Made by a program: the position numbers and the translations under genes
The notes under the pieces: model-generated
The model's input: only the letters and a program-made list of their open reading frames with translations
Told to the model about the DNA's origin: nothing
Database searches by the model: none
Part shown: positions 55,621 through 64,000 of the stretch, in pieces
Layout of the letters: every line of letters begins with the position of its first letter
Position numbering within the stretch: position 1 is the first letter of the stretch
From: Hawksworthiomyces lignivorus
Taxonomy: Eukaryota > Ascomycota > Sordariomycetes > Ophiostomatales > Ophiostomataceae
Assembly: GCA_002917075.1 (NCBI GenBank)
Contig: NTMA01000032.1
Coordinates: 248,001 to 312,000 of the forward strand
Direction of reading: 5' to 3'
Length of the DNA stretch: 64,000 bases

Positions 55621-57762
55621 TTACATTAGGCGGAAACTCCGCGTATCGCAGGAGTCGTAAAACGCTAGAAAGTCTTTTACGTGAGGCGCCTGAACGGTGA
55701 GCAATCCGCAGCGGTAAATCACGTCGTTAGGTCCTGCTTCTGCAATCAAAACAAAAAAATTGACCCCAGGTTCCAGTCCAATACGATTGTCCACCCCTAG
55801 AATGATAGCAAAGCACTGTTCTTTGCGCAGCGCTGAGAGAAGGTCAGATGGAGATGATGGGCCACTACTCAGAGATACGGATGCAGGAAGCCCGGCGACC
55901 CTCCACTGCTTATCCAAGCCGCTCTTATCGTCACCATCCGGACTTGGCTGATGTTGGATATCGTCTGAGTGGAGCACGGCACCATTGAACAGCAGCGCTG
56001 TTGGGTAGTACCAGGGTTCGATGTCGCCTTGCGGGTTCACAAATACCTCTTTGAATGTCGCCACAGCGCTGTTCTTCATCTCCAGTTTCAAGAAGGACAT
56101 GACGCTGCCGAAGGGAGACAGTTGGTGCGGGTGCGGCGCTCGATCGTAGCAGATGGCGCCGGCCCAGCCGGCCCATGACCAAGACGGGAACTGTGGACGC
56201 CGGTGTGGCCAACGCGCCGCATCCTCGTCCCAGCAGTCGTACGCGTGTCGCCAGCACAGGCTATCGAGCACGTAGGCGTCGACATCTTCATAGTAATACT
56301 TGACCATTCCGGGGTGCACGACAAAGGGCACGCCCCATAGGTGGTGGACGGGGCATGACTGGCGGCGGAAGTGGCGGAGAACACCCAGAAAGGCGTTGAG
56401 CGAGTCGTCTTGGATGCTCAGCTGGCGCGCGGTGAACTGCTCGAGGAGTCTGCGGACTTGCCCAAACGACGCGTGCGGCGAGACGTACTGCAGGTCCGTG
56501 CCGAGCAGGGTGCCGCGCATCGACGCGACGAAGCGGGAGCGGTCAAACTCGTGAAAGTTGCTGACCAGGCCCGCGATGGCCTCGGTGGCATTCATCCCCG
56601 CGCATTCGTAGTAGACCTGGTCATCGGTGAAAACGAGGCAGCGGCGCGACAGGAGCCCCTCCTGAAACGTCCACGCTCGCGTGAACCAGCGAGACTGCCG
56701 GATTGCGTGATGCGGGTCAGCCAGCGACTCGACCATGCGGTAGCGGCCGGCACGCGCCGTCCGCTGCGGCGTCCGCGGGCGGTTGCCCACACCGGGCAGC
56801 CCATAGCTCTGAGCGTCGCCGGCGGCTGCCACGATTGTCAGCTCGGCATTGCGGTAAACAGCGTCCATCTGCGCGATCTGCTCGTGCTTTGCCCCGTGGT
56901 CCTCCTGGTCGATGCAGTACTGGTCCACCCAGAGGTACCGAAACCCGAGGATGGTGGCGGTCTGGATGGCGTCGGCAATCACGGGCGAGAAGCCGCTTTC
57001 ATTGGCGTCGGCGCCGGCGCCGGCACCAGCATCGCCCCAGACGTAGCTCAGCGCGACATACGCCATGGCCGGTGTCGCCGCAACCACGCTGCGCGTTGTG
57101 CAGTCCAGCAGCCGCAGCCCAGACACTGGGGTAGCGGATGGTGCACACTGTTTGTGGTGCGTATGACAAAATTCAAGCAGCGGCCGAACAAACGGTGCAT
57201 CAAATTTGTCCCTTCTCACGCGGGGTGCCAAAAGGTTGAAGTCCAATGACAGAGAGTCGTAGCAAAAAATGTGCCCATTTTCTCGGAAGTGTACCATCAT
57301 CCTCTCCGGAGGTTGGCCAAACCCAAAGGATCGCGGAACAACACACAACGAAATACCTGGGTCTGGCATCAGGAAGTCTTTTGTGTCAACCCCTTCATAC
57401 CAGTGCACGAATGAAAAGGCGCGTATCTCGTCTCCATCGCGAGCTTCTGACTCATTCAGGGTCTTGAGGCGGTGCAAGAAGAGCATGTGGCAAAGCGGAC
57501 ACTTATTCTCTGGCATCTTCTTGAAGCGGTCGCCGACGTCTGCAACTAGGAGTCCATACTGGTACTTTTGAAAAAGATGCATATTAACAGACATGATCTT
57601 TTGCAAGTCAAGGTTATTGCAGTCTTCGCAAACGTCATTCCAAAGCTGCGTAATGGGACGGGTGACCGAATTTAGGGTCATTTGCGCCAATGCCAGAATG
57701 CCGGAAGCAAGGCCACTGGCCTCTATGGGCTCACTATTAGTCTCATTTGATTTGGAAGCCAT
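55621..57762 (-). CDS. HET-domain protein
   Basis: Intronless, 713 residues from the ATG at 57762 (the codon before it is GTG). An N-terminal region includes a CPLCHMLFLHRLK segment. The HET domain starts near residue 235 with YVALSYVWGD, then FRYLWVDQYCIDQEDHGAKHEQI, YRNAELTIVAAAG and SRWFTRAWTFQEGLLSRRCL. FPSWSWAGWAGAI, the usual post-HET motif, follows, with a variable C-terminus. It belongs to the long-linker HET group common in Pezizomycotina. It should act in non-self recognition or another cell-death response. The partner is not known; the adjoining TPR gene is a candidate by position only. Confidence 0.9.
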   Translation of the reverse strand: MASKSNETNSEPIEASGLASGILALAQMTLNSVTRPITQLWNDVCEDCNNLDLQKIMSVNMHLFQKYQYGLLVADVGDRFKKMPENKCPLCHMLFLHRLKTLNESEARDGDEIRAFSFVHWYEGVDTKDFLMPDPGISLCVVPRSFGFGQPPERMMVHFRENGHIFCYDSLSLDFNLLAPRVRRDKFDAPFVRPLLEFCHTHHKQCAPSATPVSGLRLLDCTTRSVVAATPAMAYVALSYVWGDAGAGAGADANESGFSPVIADAIQTATILGFRYLWVDQYCIDQEDHGAKHEQIAQMDAVYRNAELTIVAAAGDAQSYGLPGVGNRPRTPQRTARAGRYRMVESLADPHHAIRQSRWFTRAWTFQEGLLSRRCLVFTDDQVYYECAGMNATEAIAGLVSNFHEFDRSRFVASMRGTLLGTDLQYVSPHASFGQVRRLLEQFTARQLSIQDDSLNAFLGVLRHFRRQSCPVHHLWGVPFVVHPGMVKYYYEDVDAYVLDSLCWRHAYDCWDEDAARWPHRRPQFPSWSWAGWAGAICYDRAPHPHQLSPFGSVMSFLKLEMKNSAVATFKEVFVNPQGDIEPWYYPTALLFNGAVLHSDDIQHQPSPDGDDKSGLDKQWRVAGLPASVSLSSGPSSPSDLLSALRKEQCFAIILGVDNRIGLEPGVNFFVLIAEAGPNDVIYRCGLLTVQAPHVKDFLAFYDSCDTRSFRLM

Positions 57763-58614
57763 CACAAAAAAGAGGAATAGATGGCTGATGGGACAAGTTT
57801 TGTTGAGGATGACAAGTAGAAATCACTGCGAGGGGCTATCTGTAGGCACGTGCTTAACTGCAAGGACATGATACAAGATTGCATGGACTTGCTTCTGTCT
57901 TAGCAAAGCCAGACATTAGAGAAGCGAGCGGTGATTTGGATATCGTAGGAAAGGTGCTTAACATATTCCTACTATTTATTTTGGTTTTGTTTTGAAATGG
58001 GAAGAGAACAAGGCTCTAACAGTCGTTCCAGAGACACGGGTTGCTGAACACGAGTAATACGAGAAAGAATGCTAAATTACACTGTTAGGGGCCACTGGTT
58101 AGGACCACAGACTTTTTATGCTGCCAAGGATTGTCGAGTCGAGCATACTTGGTTAAGGAACTAGCGAAATAGCGTTCGTTGAAGTGTCGAGTTAGTTCTA
58201 TTAGAACGTTCTTCAAACTGTTACTTGCCAACGTATGTAATTGCTAGATGTCTCTTAGTATGCGCCTCTGGCTAATTAGCATCTTTAACCACAAAGATGC
58301 CCATATCTGGTAGAAATGAACCCTGAAATATGACGCTTGTAGGATGAATAAAAGGTGCCGGTGTACTGACCTCGTTAGCATTATCTCATGTGCATAAGCT
58401 CTGAAAATCATACCCACTCATCAGCATGTCGAAATATGGTATGCACTTTGACAAATTATTAATTCCGAGCCGCCAATTTTTTCCTATCCCTCCGAGTTCT
58501 CTCTCTTATCCATATAGCGGGAATGGCTCGTGACCTAACTGTGCGACCGCGGATGACTACTAGGCCAATTGCGCTCTCTTCAACATCTTGTCTACACATT
58601 CATTGATATCTACA
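57763..58614. other. Divergent promoter region
   Basis: 852 bp between the HET start and the SGNH hydrolase. A CACGTG lies at 57847-57852, 85 bp before the HET ATG. No gene seen. Confidence 0.45.
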
Positions 58615-59543
58615 ATGTCACTGTCACCAATTATCGGGTCTAGAAGACTGAAGATTTCACTTGCAAATGTCACAGCACCCAGTCGTAAATTGCAATTCGC
58701 GTTCTCTGCCTTCGCCATATTAGGTCCAACAGCATCTCTTCGACGTGCTGTGCCGTTTCAAATTGATCACGGTAGCTGCTTTCCAAGCTCACCCATATAC
58801 CAATGCTTGTTCTAGAAATAACTCGGCTTAATGTCTATTACTTCGAGGTGTGCTTGCTAATTCGATAACGTCTAGATGATTGTCCAAAAGTAATTATTAA
58901 AGTGCCTCTCCGCATCATGCCTCTAGGGGGCTCTATCACTCACGGCGTTGGATCGTGTGATGGAAACGGCTATAGGAAGACACTGCTCGAAATGCTCCGA
59001 GCGAGCGGTTATCATGTTTGTATGGTCGGATCACGAAAGAGCGGCACCATGTCTAGTAACAACCACGAAGGGTGGCGAGGCTTTAGAATCGACCAGATTG
59101 AAACCAAGGCCCGGGCATCTGTAGAATCGTTGCTGCCTAATGTTTTTGCAGTCAACGCTGGGTCGAATGACTGTGTACAAGATTACAAGCTTGAATCTGC
59201 AGGAGAACGTTTAGGCGATTTGCTGGAATATCTCTGGCTAGCTTCCCCGGGCTCTACAGTTATCTTATCCACCCTTCTCGTCAATCAAGACGAGAGAATC
59301 AATTCCAGGGTTCAAGCCGTGAACGAGCAGTTTCGAAAGCTCGCTATGGCGAAGGCGGCAGCACAAAAACGAATTGTGCTAGTAGATATGTGCGGCGATG
59401 ACGGGCCTTGCACTGCAGAACTGACGAAGGACGGCACGCATCCTGACGATGATGGCTATAAGAAAATGGCGAATATTTGGCTTCAAGGTGTTCATGAAGC
59501 CACGCGGAAAGGACTATTAATGAAGCCGAGAGTAATTGGCTAA
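58615..59543 (+). CDS. SGNH/GDSL-family hydrolase (2 exons, 5' exon inferred)
   Basis: The main exon, 58903-59543, carries the GDSL-type block I PLGGSITHG with the nucleophile Ser, EGWRGFRIDQI, an NAGSNDC block III-like motif and the C-terminal GTHPDDDGY with catalytic Asp and His. No ATG stands before the family sequence, so I join exon 58615-58771 through a 131-bp intron, giving 265 residues. The exon ends with a hydrophobic run (LQFAFSAFAILGPTASL) that may be a signal or anchor. Relatives are secreted esterases acting on acetylated sugars or lipids; substrate unknown. Without the 5' exon the protein could start at Met 58917. Confidence 0.78.
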
Positions 59544-60020
59544 TGATTTTTATGCTCTCTATTCATCACTCAGCGGCTTCTTTCTTAAGTAGAATAGACA
59601 AGTATCCTAGTCGAGAGATCCTAATATGCCCCCCGTAGAAAATTTTTTTCCCTTTCATTCTTGACATGTAATGCTGGTCTCTTCAAGCCACCTCATACTG
59701 AGAAATAAAACTTACTACATCAACTTAGGTAAAGAGTTCTACCAGATGGTTCTCTAAGGTTGAATGCCAAATACGACGATCTGCAATAACCAAATCATAA
59801 TTATGAGACTCGGGGCTCTGAATATCCAGCTTCCGTCAAGACACATCTTCTACTCTTTAATTTAATGGCTAGTGCATATCAATGCAAGGGCAGATTTCAT
59901 GATGTTGAAGGCCCATACGTCACAACGAATGAACAACGTATGGGAAGAGAGCTTGAGTCGCCGGCTATGTCTGACATGGGAATGGAGAAATTCATTTTAT
60001 TTTTATTTTGAATAGACAAC
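59544..60020. other. Convergent intergenic region
   Basis: 477 bp between the SGNH hydrolase and the bZIP gene 3' ends. No gene seen. Confidence 0.5.
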
Positions 60021-61335
60021 TTACATGGGTAAATCATTCATCGTAGCATCAATTAGCTCTCCTATTTCTGGGAACAATTTTCTAAACGAGGAACCAACGT
60101 TCCAATTCTTCAAGTTCTGCCAATGCTGGTCAAAGACGGCGCTAGCCACGACTTCATCTTCAGAAATGGCTGCAATGGCATCACTGTGGCTGTAAGGCCA
60201 AGACAGAGTTAAAGCTGGCAAATAAAAGGCAGTCCACTTTGCAGTATCATATTGGTCTTGCCTAACAATTAAATGTGCTCTCACTCTCGGCCTTAGATGC
60301 TGTCGTCAGTTCGTCTTATAGAACCGCAATATGACGCATATTTGCTTACCATGGAATGTTATCCATCCATGCAGGGTGTGGAACGCGTAGCTGCAGTGGA
60401 ACTGGCCGCAGCCATTCGGGCAGCTTCTCAAATGTCGCCTGCGTAGGAGAAAGCTTCCACTAGCGGGCGGACGGCGAGTCAGCAAGATTCGCATATCAGC
60501 AAATCCCAAAACCTTACATCATATATTCTGAACAACACGTAGAGCGTGGCAATCTGCTCTGGAAGCATGGAAAATGCCGTGAAGGTCCGGAGCACATCCG
60601 ACGCAAGACGCAACGCTGGTGACATAGGAACAGGGCTGTCTGGCATAATGAGTGAGAGGATACTAGGGCGGTCATGCCTTGTTGTAGGTTCATGCAGCGC
60701 GCCAAGCGGGGATTTGTGCGATCTAATGAATGCGTCTACGATCTGATCACTGAGACAAGCGGGATTCGAATTGCAAGGAAGGGCCTGGCACAAGCGCTGC
60801 GGCACGGGCGTGGGCATTTGCCCTTGGAACGTCGAGGTCGTCGACAGCATCTCGAAAGTAGAGGATGCTTGCTGCTGAATCAGTGCGAGAGACGGTGTTC
60901 TCTCTGATTCATTGACCGCAGGTGATGGCGAAGAGGTGTTGTTCTCGAGCTGATCAGGCGAAATACTTGGCAAGCGCCTGTTTGCTTCTGCCAGTAGCAA
61001 TTTAGCCTCGTATTGATGAAAAATATAGCCGCACAAAGAACGAACTTAAACTTGAACTGCTCACTTTGTAGACCCAAATTGCCAATATTCGACGAAGTAG
61101 CTACAAGACTGTCCCGTAACCGACAGTTCTCAGCCTCGAGGCGTGCTTTCTCACGGGTGAGGTCTCGGACGCTCTCTTGGCATATTTCAAGCTGCTGCTC
61201 TAGTGATTGAATACGAAGACGAGTACGCTCCCTTTTCGCGTTTTGCGATTTGCGATCGAGTGCCCGCTTATGTGCCAGCCGTGCAGCGTCGATCTCGCTC
61301 AGACTGCCTGCAGCGGTTGGGTCTTGTGCCGACAT
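60021..61335 (-). CDS. bZIP transcription factor with DUF3425 domain (4 exons)
   Basis: Minus-strand exons 61065-61335, 60518-60987, 60350-60459 and 60021-60291, with introns of 58-77 bp, give 373 residues. The basic region (about 22-42: HKRALDRKSQNAKRERTR) is followed by a leucine-zipper coiled coil to about residue 85. The C-terminal DUF3425 domain shows LPEWLRPVPLQLRVPHPAWMD and the end block AFYLPALTLSWPYS. This bZIP/DUF3425 architecture is common in filamentous ascomycetes, often of unknown role, sometimes in stress or secondary metabolism. The first intron acceptor (TACTGGCAG) was chosen to keep phase. Confidence 0.87.
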
Positions 61336-61678
61336 CTTGTTGTCTGAGTCGGCTCTATAATTTTGATGTGGTACGCAGTATCAATGAGAATTGTATGAAT
61401 AAGTCTAACGCAGATGCGGCATCGTCCGTAGAGACAATTATTCGGCATGTTTATGCGACCCAGTTATCATCTTTGCCGGAGAAGTGTATCCGCGATCTTA
61501 GATACCTGCGCTGTAGGCCATCGTGGGGAAGCGCTTAGCGTCCTGCGGAGAAATTGCGCTAACGACGCCAGGCTTTGAATTGCTTTCGTCAACTAGCTGG
61601 CTACACACCTGCTGTGCGGGAGTTCATTAATATTGCCAGGCTACCACCCCTCTCACGAAATCATTGAGCCTGCCTATA

Positions 61679-61831
61679 GTATGGGACGACGAAGACTTAA
61701 AAACTAGGGCTGAGGAGGGCTGGGATACTCTAAAACAGTTTACTATTAACAACTGGGTTGATGAGATTCCTACAATTTTAAAGCAGGTAGCTGATTCATA
61801 TCAATTAGCCGGTAGAATGTCAGGATATTAG
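61679..61831 (+). pseudogene. Possible Tc1/mariner-type transposase tail fragment
   Basis: A 50-codon open stretch reads VWDDEDLKTRAEEGWDTLKQ and then NNWVDEIPTILKQV before a stop. The EGWDTL..INNWVDEIP rhythm is like the C-terminal helices after the DDE domain of mariner-like transposases. It has no start codon and no catalytic part, so it is at best a remnant. Alternative: chance open frame. Confidence 0.3.
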
Positions 61832-61979
61832 TTAGAAATAGAAGGAGTGAAAAAGGCGTGGGTGGATTATAGAGGCTTAATGATTTCGTGAGGGTGGTGG
61901 CTACCTGATATTCAGCATGTACACAATTCTAACACAGTCTGTCGCCGTTAGTTACCTAACCCGGAATTTCTATAGATTA

Positions 61980-61997
61980 CCCCCCCCCCCCCCCCCC
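61980..61997. repeat. 18-base poly-C run
   Basis: Eighteen consecutive C on the plus strand, followed by AACC and an A8 run. Length should be treated as uncertain because homopolymers are error-prone. Confidence 0.85.
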
Positions 61998-62256
61998 AAC
62001 CAAAAAAAAGCCTAGAATATGTGAACAGCATCGCGCTAAATAATTAAGAGATTATTTTATGTGAGGCCAGTCTAGCTACAGACTGTAGTTTGGTGTTAGC
62101 GTTGAGCCAGGAGGTCTCCGTGAGAGCCTGCCGTGCGCGATGTAAAAGGAGCTGGCTTTTTGTTGGCGCGATGGCGATGGCGATGCCTTTCGTGTGCGAC
62201 CTCTGTGTAGAGACTTCCCATGCTATAGAAAAAAAATAAAGAAGGAAAAAGAGACC

Positions 62257-62263
62257 AAAAAAA
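62257..62263 (-). terminator. Pol III T-run terminator of tRNA-Glu
   Basis: Seven T on the minus strand, 13 bases past the tRNA 3' end. This is the usual RNA polymerase III stop. Confidence 0.8.
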
Positions 62264-62276
62264 GAATAATTATTTG

Positions 62277-62348
62277 CTCCGATACGGGGAATCGAACCCC
62301 GAGCTCGTCGGTGAAAGCGACGGATGTTAGCCATTACACCATATCGGA
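62277..62348 (-). tRNA. tRNA-Glu (anticodon UUC)
   Basis: A 72-nt cloverleaf on the minus strand with no intron. The 7-bp acceptor stem TCCGATA/TATCGGA is perfect. The anticodon stem CGTCG/CGACG encloses loop CTTTCAC with anticodon TTC. The T arm CGGGG-TTCGATT-CCCCG supplies the B box. The discriminator base is G. It would decode GAA/GAG in the cytosol. Confidence 0.96.
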
Positions 62349-62843
62349 TTTATTTTGTTATGACCGGACTGTCCAGACGGGCAAATAGGCCAGGATCCAC
62401 AGGACCCGTCTGGCGCACTGACTTGTCTACAAACACTGCCTGACTAAGAAGCATGAAATCAACAAACTGCCCTGAGCGCGCTCATGTCACTTGCCAGATT
62501 TGATTCTCCGTGGTTCAGGCATATTCTCATCTAAGCCCTAGAATAATTGTTTGAATAGAATTTCTAAATGACTATTTCACAAGGGATGATGCGTTGATGC
62601 GGACAGTAGGTAGCCGCCAACAACGTTGCGCAAAATATCCCTTTAGCGCTGGCCTTTTAAGAGCGCTAATAGACAGGGACTGCGATTAAGAGCCCCTTTC
62701 GGTGGAAAGGCTCTTCTTTGTGCTTTCTTGATATTATAACCAATCTTGTCGCTAAATTTGTATGAAGCATAGTAAAAAAGAATAATCAATTTGGAATAAT
62801 GAGAAGGAAAAAAAATCATTGCGGTTACTTAAATGCCTGCATT
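62349..62843. other. Intergenic region
   Basis: 495 bp between the tRNA-Glu 5' side and the P450 3' end. No gene seen. Confidence 0.5.
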
Positions 62844-64000
62844 TTATAAGACAGTCTTCCGCCGTGTGATGCGCACAGGGAAGTCTTCAATGAGCCAAAT
62901 GCCCTATAAGCTTACTGTTAGTCAATCAAGATAATGGAAGACGCCGTCGGTACCCAGGAACGTTAGACTAAAGAAGAAGAAAAACACGGCTGACCAAAAG
63001 AGACAGATCTAAAGAGATCCCACATACCGCGTTGAAAATATTCACTGGCCTCTCAGGCCGCACCATGGCAAAGTCAAACCGCCTCAAAAGCTGGCGTTGG
63101 TTTATTAGTTCTAGTTCTAATTTCGCTTTCATGAGGAATACAAGACTTGAAAACGTACCTCCACAAAGATCTTGTTCAGCTCCATAAGTGCCACAGGTTT
63201 GCCAAGGCATTGGTACTTTCCAACAGAGAAGACAAGGTCGAGAACGGCGGCCATACGGGCAGCCCGATCCGTGTCGGCCTCGAGCCAACGCTCTGGGCGG
63301 AACAGCGCAGCGTCTGCGCCAAAGGTCTTCGCCGAGTGGTAGATGCCAAAGGGCGACTGGCCGATCTGAGTGTCGCCGGGTATGAACTTGCCGTCAATGA
63401 CGTCTCCCTGGGGTGGCACCTGCTTGAACAGGGGACCCGCCGCTGGAGCTTTGCTGCGGAGGCCCTCCTTGATCACCGCCTGCAAGTAGGGGAGCTTGCG
63501 GGCTTCAGCATCCGTGATGGGTGCGGAGACGCGGCCGGCGCGGACGGCGTCGTCGATTTCTGTTTGCAGGCGGCGGTAGGCCGCCGGGTTGCTGAGCAGG
63601 CCGAGAAACACGAGGCGGATCGTGGTGGCGGAGGTGTCGCTGCCCGCGACGACGTTGAGCAGCGACTCGCGTGACGCCTCCTCTTGGCTGAGGCCGTGGC
63701 GGATGAAGGAGCCCAGCATGTCCGGCTGAGAGGTGGCATGCAGCTCGAAGCGCTCGGCGACCTTTTTGTTGGCGATCCTAGTGATTGGGTAGATGGTTAG
63801 CAAGTAGGTAGGTGCGCTAGATAGAAGAGAAGAGGAAGTGGTTGTCGAGGGTACCCAATAAATGCACCAAAGCCGAATTTGTCGCTCTCCTTGGGCAGCA
63901 GGCCACGGAACAGGCGCGAGTGCAACAGCGTCACCAGTGATGGGATGTTGGCCAGGACCAGCGTGACGGGGAAAAAGCCGCGAGTGATCTCGATAAAGTT
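62844..64000 (-). CDS. Cytochrome P450, pisatin-demethylase-like, 5' end cut by window
   Basis: Visible exons on the minus strand are 63855-64000 (open at the edge), 63159-63777, 63028-63090 and 62844-62903, with introns of 77, 68 and 124 bp. The I-helix AGSDTSATT, the ExxR motif in VIKEGLRSK, FRPERWLE and the heme loop FSVGKYQCLG with the cysteine ligand are all present. The last two exons (21 codons, then 19 plus the stop) restore the usual C-terminal strands (ELLRRFDFAMV, DFPVRITRR). The helix before the I-helix (GIANKKVAERF, QPDMLGSFIRHGLS) is like pisatin-demethylase and benzoate-hydroxylase-type P450s. It should be an ER monooxygenase. Substrate is unknown, and the N-terminal anchor is outside the window. 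Confidence 0.9.

Larger units (their letters stand above)
61336..62276. other. Intergenic region with transposase scrap and poly-C
   Basis: 940 bp between the bZIP start and tRNA-Glu. It holds a short transposase-like frame and an 18-C run, both listed. No intact gene. Confidence 0.5.

Noticed and set aside
56371..57249. 292-codon open frame opposite the second HET gene
   Set aside because: An antisense shadow of a well-supported HET protein.
1..64000. CRISPR array, prophage, plasmid origin or bacterial operon
   Set aside because: Spliced genes, fungal families and a nuclear tRNA show eukaryotic DNA; no regularly spaced direct repeats were seen.

Overview
The window is nuclear DNA of a filamentous ascomycete (Pezizomycotina). 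The signs are short GT..AG introns of about 45-130 bp, a Zn2Cys6 regulator and a bZIP/DUF3425 regulator, several HET-domain genes, a Ty1/copia relic and a nuclear-type tRNA-Glu. Gene style fits Sordariomycetes, but no marker settles genus or order. I derived the exon joins by hand, checking phase and family continuity, so they are models and not transcripts.

Left part (1-12.9 kb), mostly metabolism and transport: an NmrA-like NAD(P)-binding protein cut by the window edge, a HAL2-type 3'-nucleotidase convergent with a Zn2Cys6 factor, a glycerophosphodiesterase, a five-exon sugar permease, an intronless orphan PhnD-like substrate-binding protein that looks bacterial, and a BCS1-like AAA ATPase. 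A 4.8-kb A+T-rich gene desert follows.

Middle part (17.6-39.4 kb): a seven-exon, 1722-residue NO VEIN-type protein (HSP90-like ATPase domain at the N-terminus, nuclease-like EVK domain at the C-terminus), a membrane-anchored multicopper oxidase divergent from a secreted phospholipase C-family enzyme, a short DUF3632-like protein, a HET gene convergent with a decayed HET pseudogene, a 44-bp perfect palindrome, a short-chain dehydrogenase and a LovD/EstB-type serine hydrolase.

Right part (39.4-64 kb): two Ser/Thr-rich surface genes (a secreted serine-rich protein and a GPI-anchored yapsin-like aspartic protease) lie between two matching retrotransposon LTR-like fragments, one attached to a truncated copia gag/protease. 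Next come an intronless 1174-residue carboxylic acid reductase of the actinobacterial type with two CCG-N2-CGG palindromes upstream, a kinesin-light-chain-type TPR gene, a second full HET gene, an SGNH hydrolase, a bZIP factor, a transposase-like scrap, tRNA-Glu(UUC) and a P450 cut by the window edge.

No single pathway links all the genes. Three themes recur: self/non-self and defence-like genes (NOV-ATPase, two HET genes, HET pseudogene, TPR protein), likely bacterial acquisitions (carboxylic acid reductase, PhnD-like protein), and phosphoester metabolism (glycerophosphodiesterase, phospholipase C, 3'-nucleotidase, PhnD-like protein). The last theme may be coincidence.
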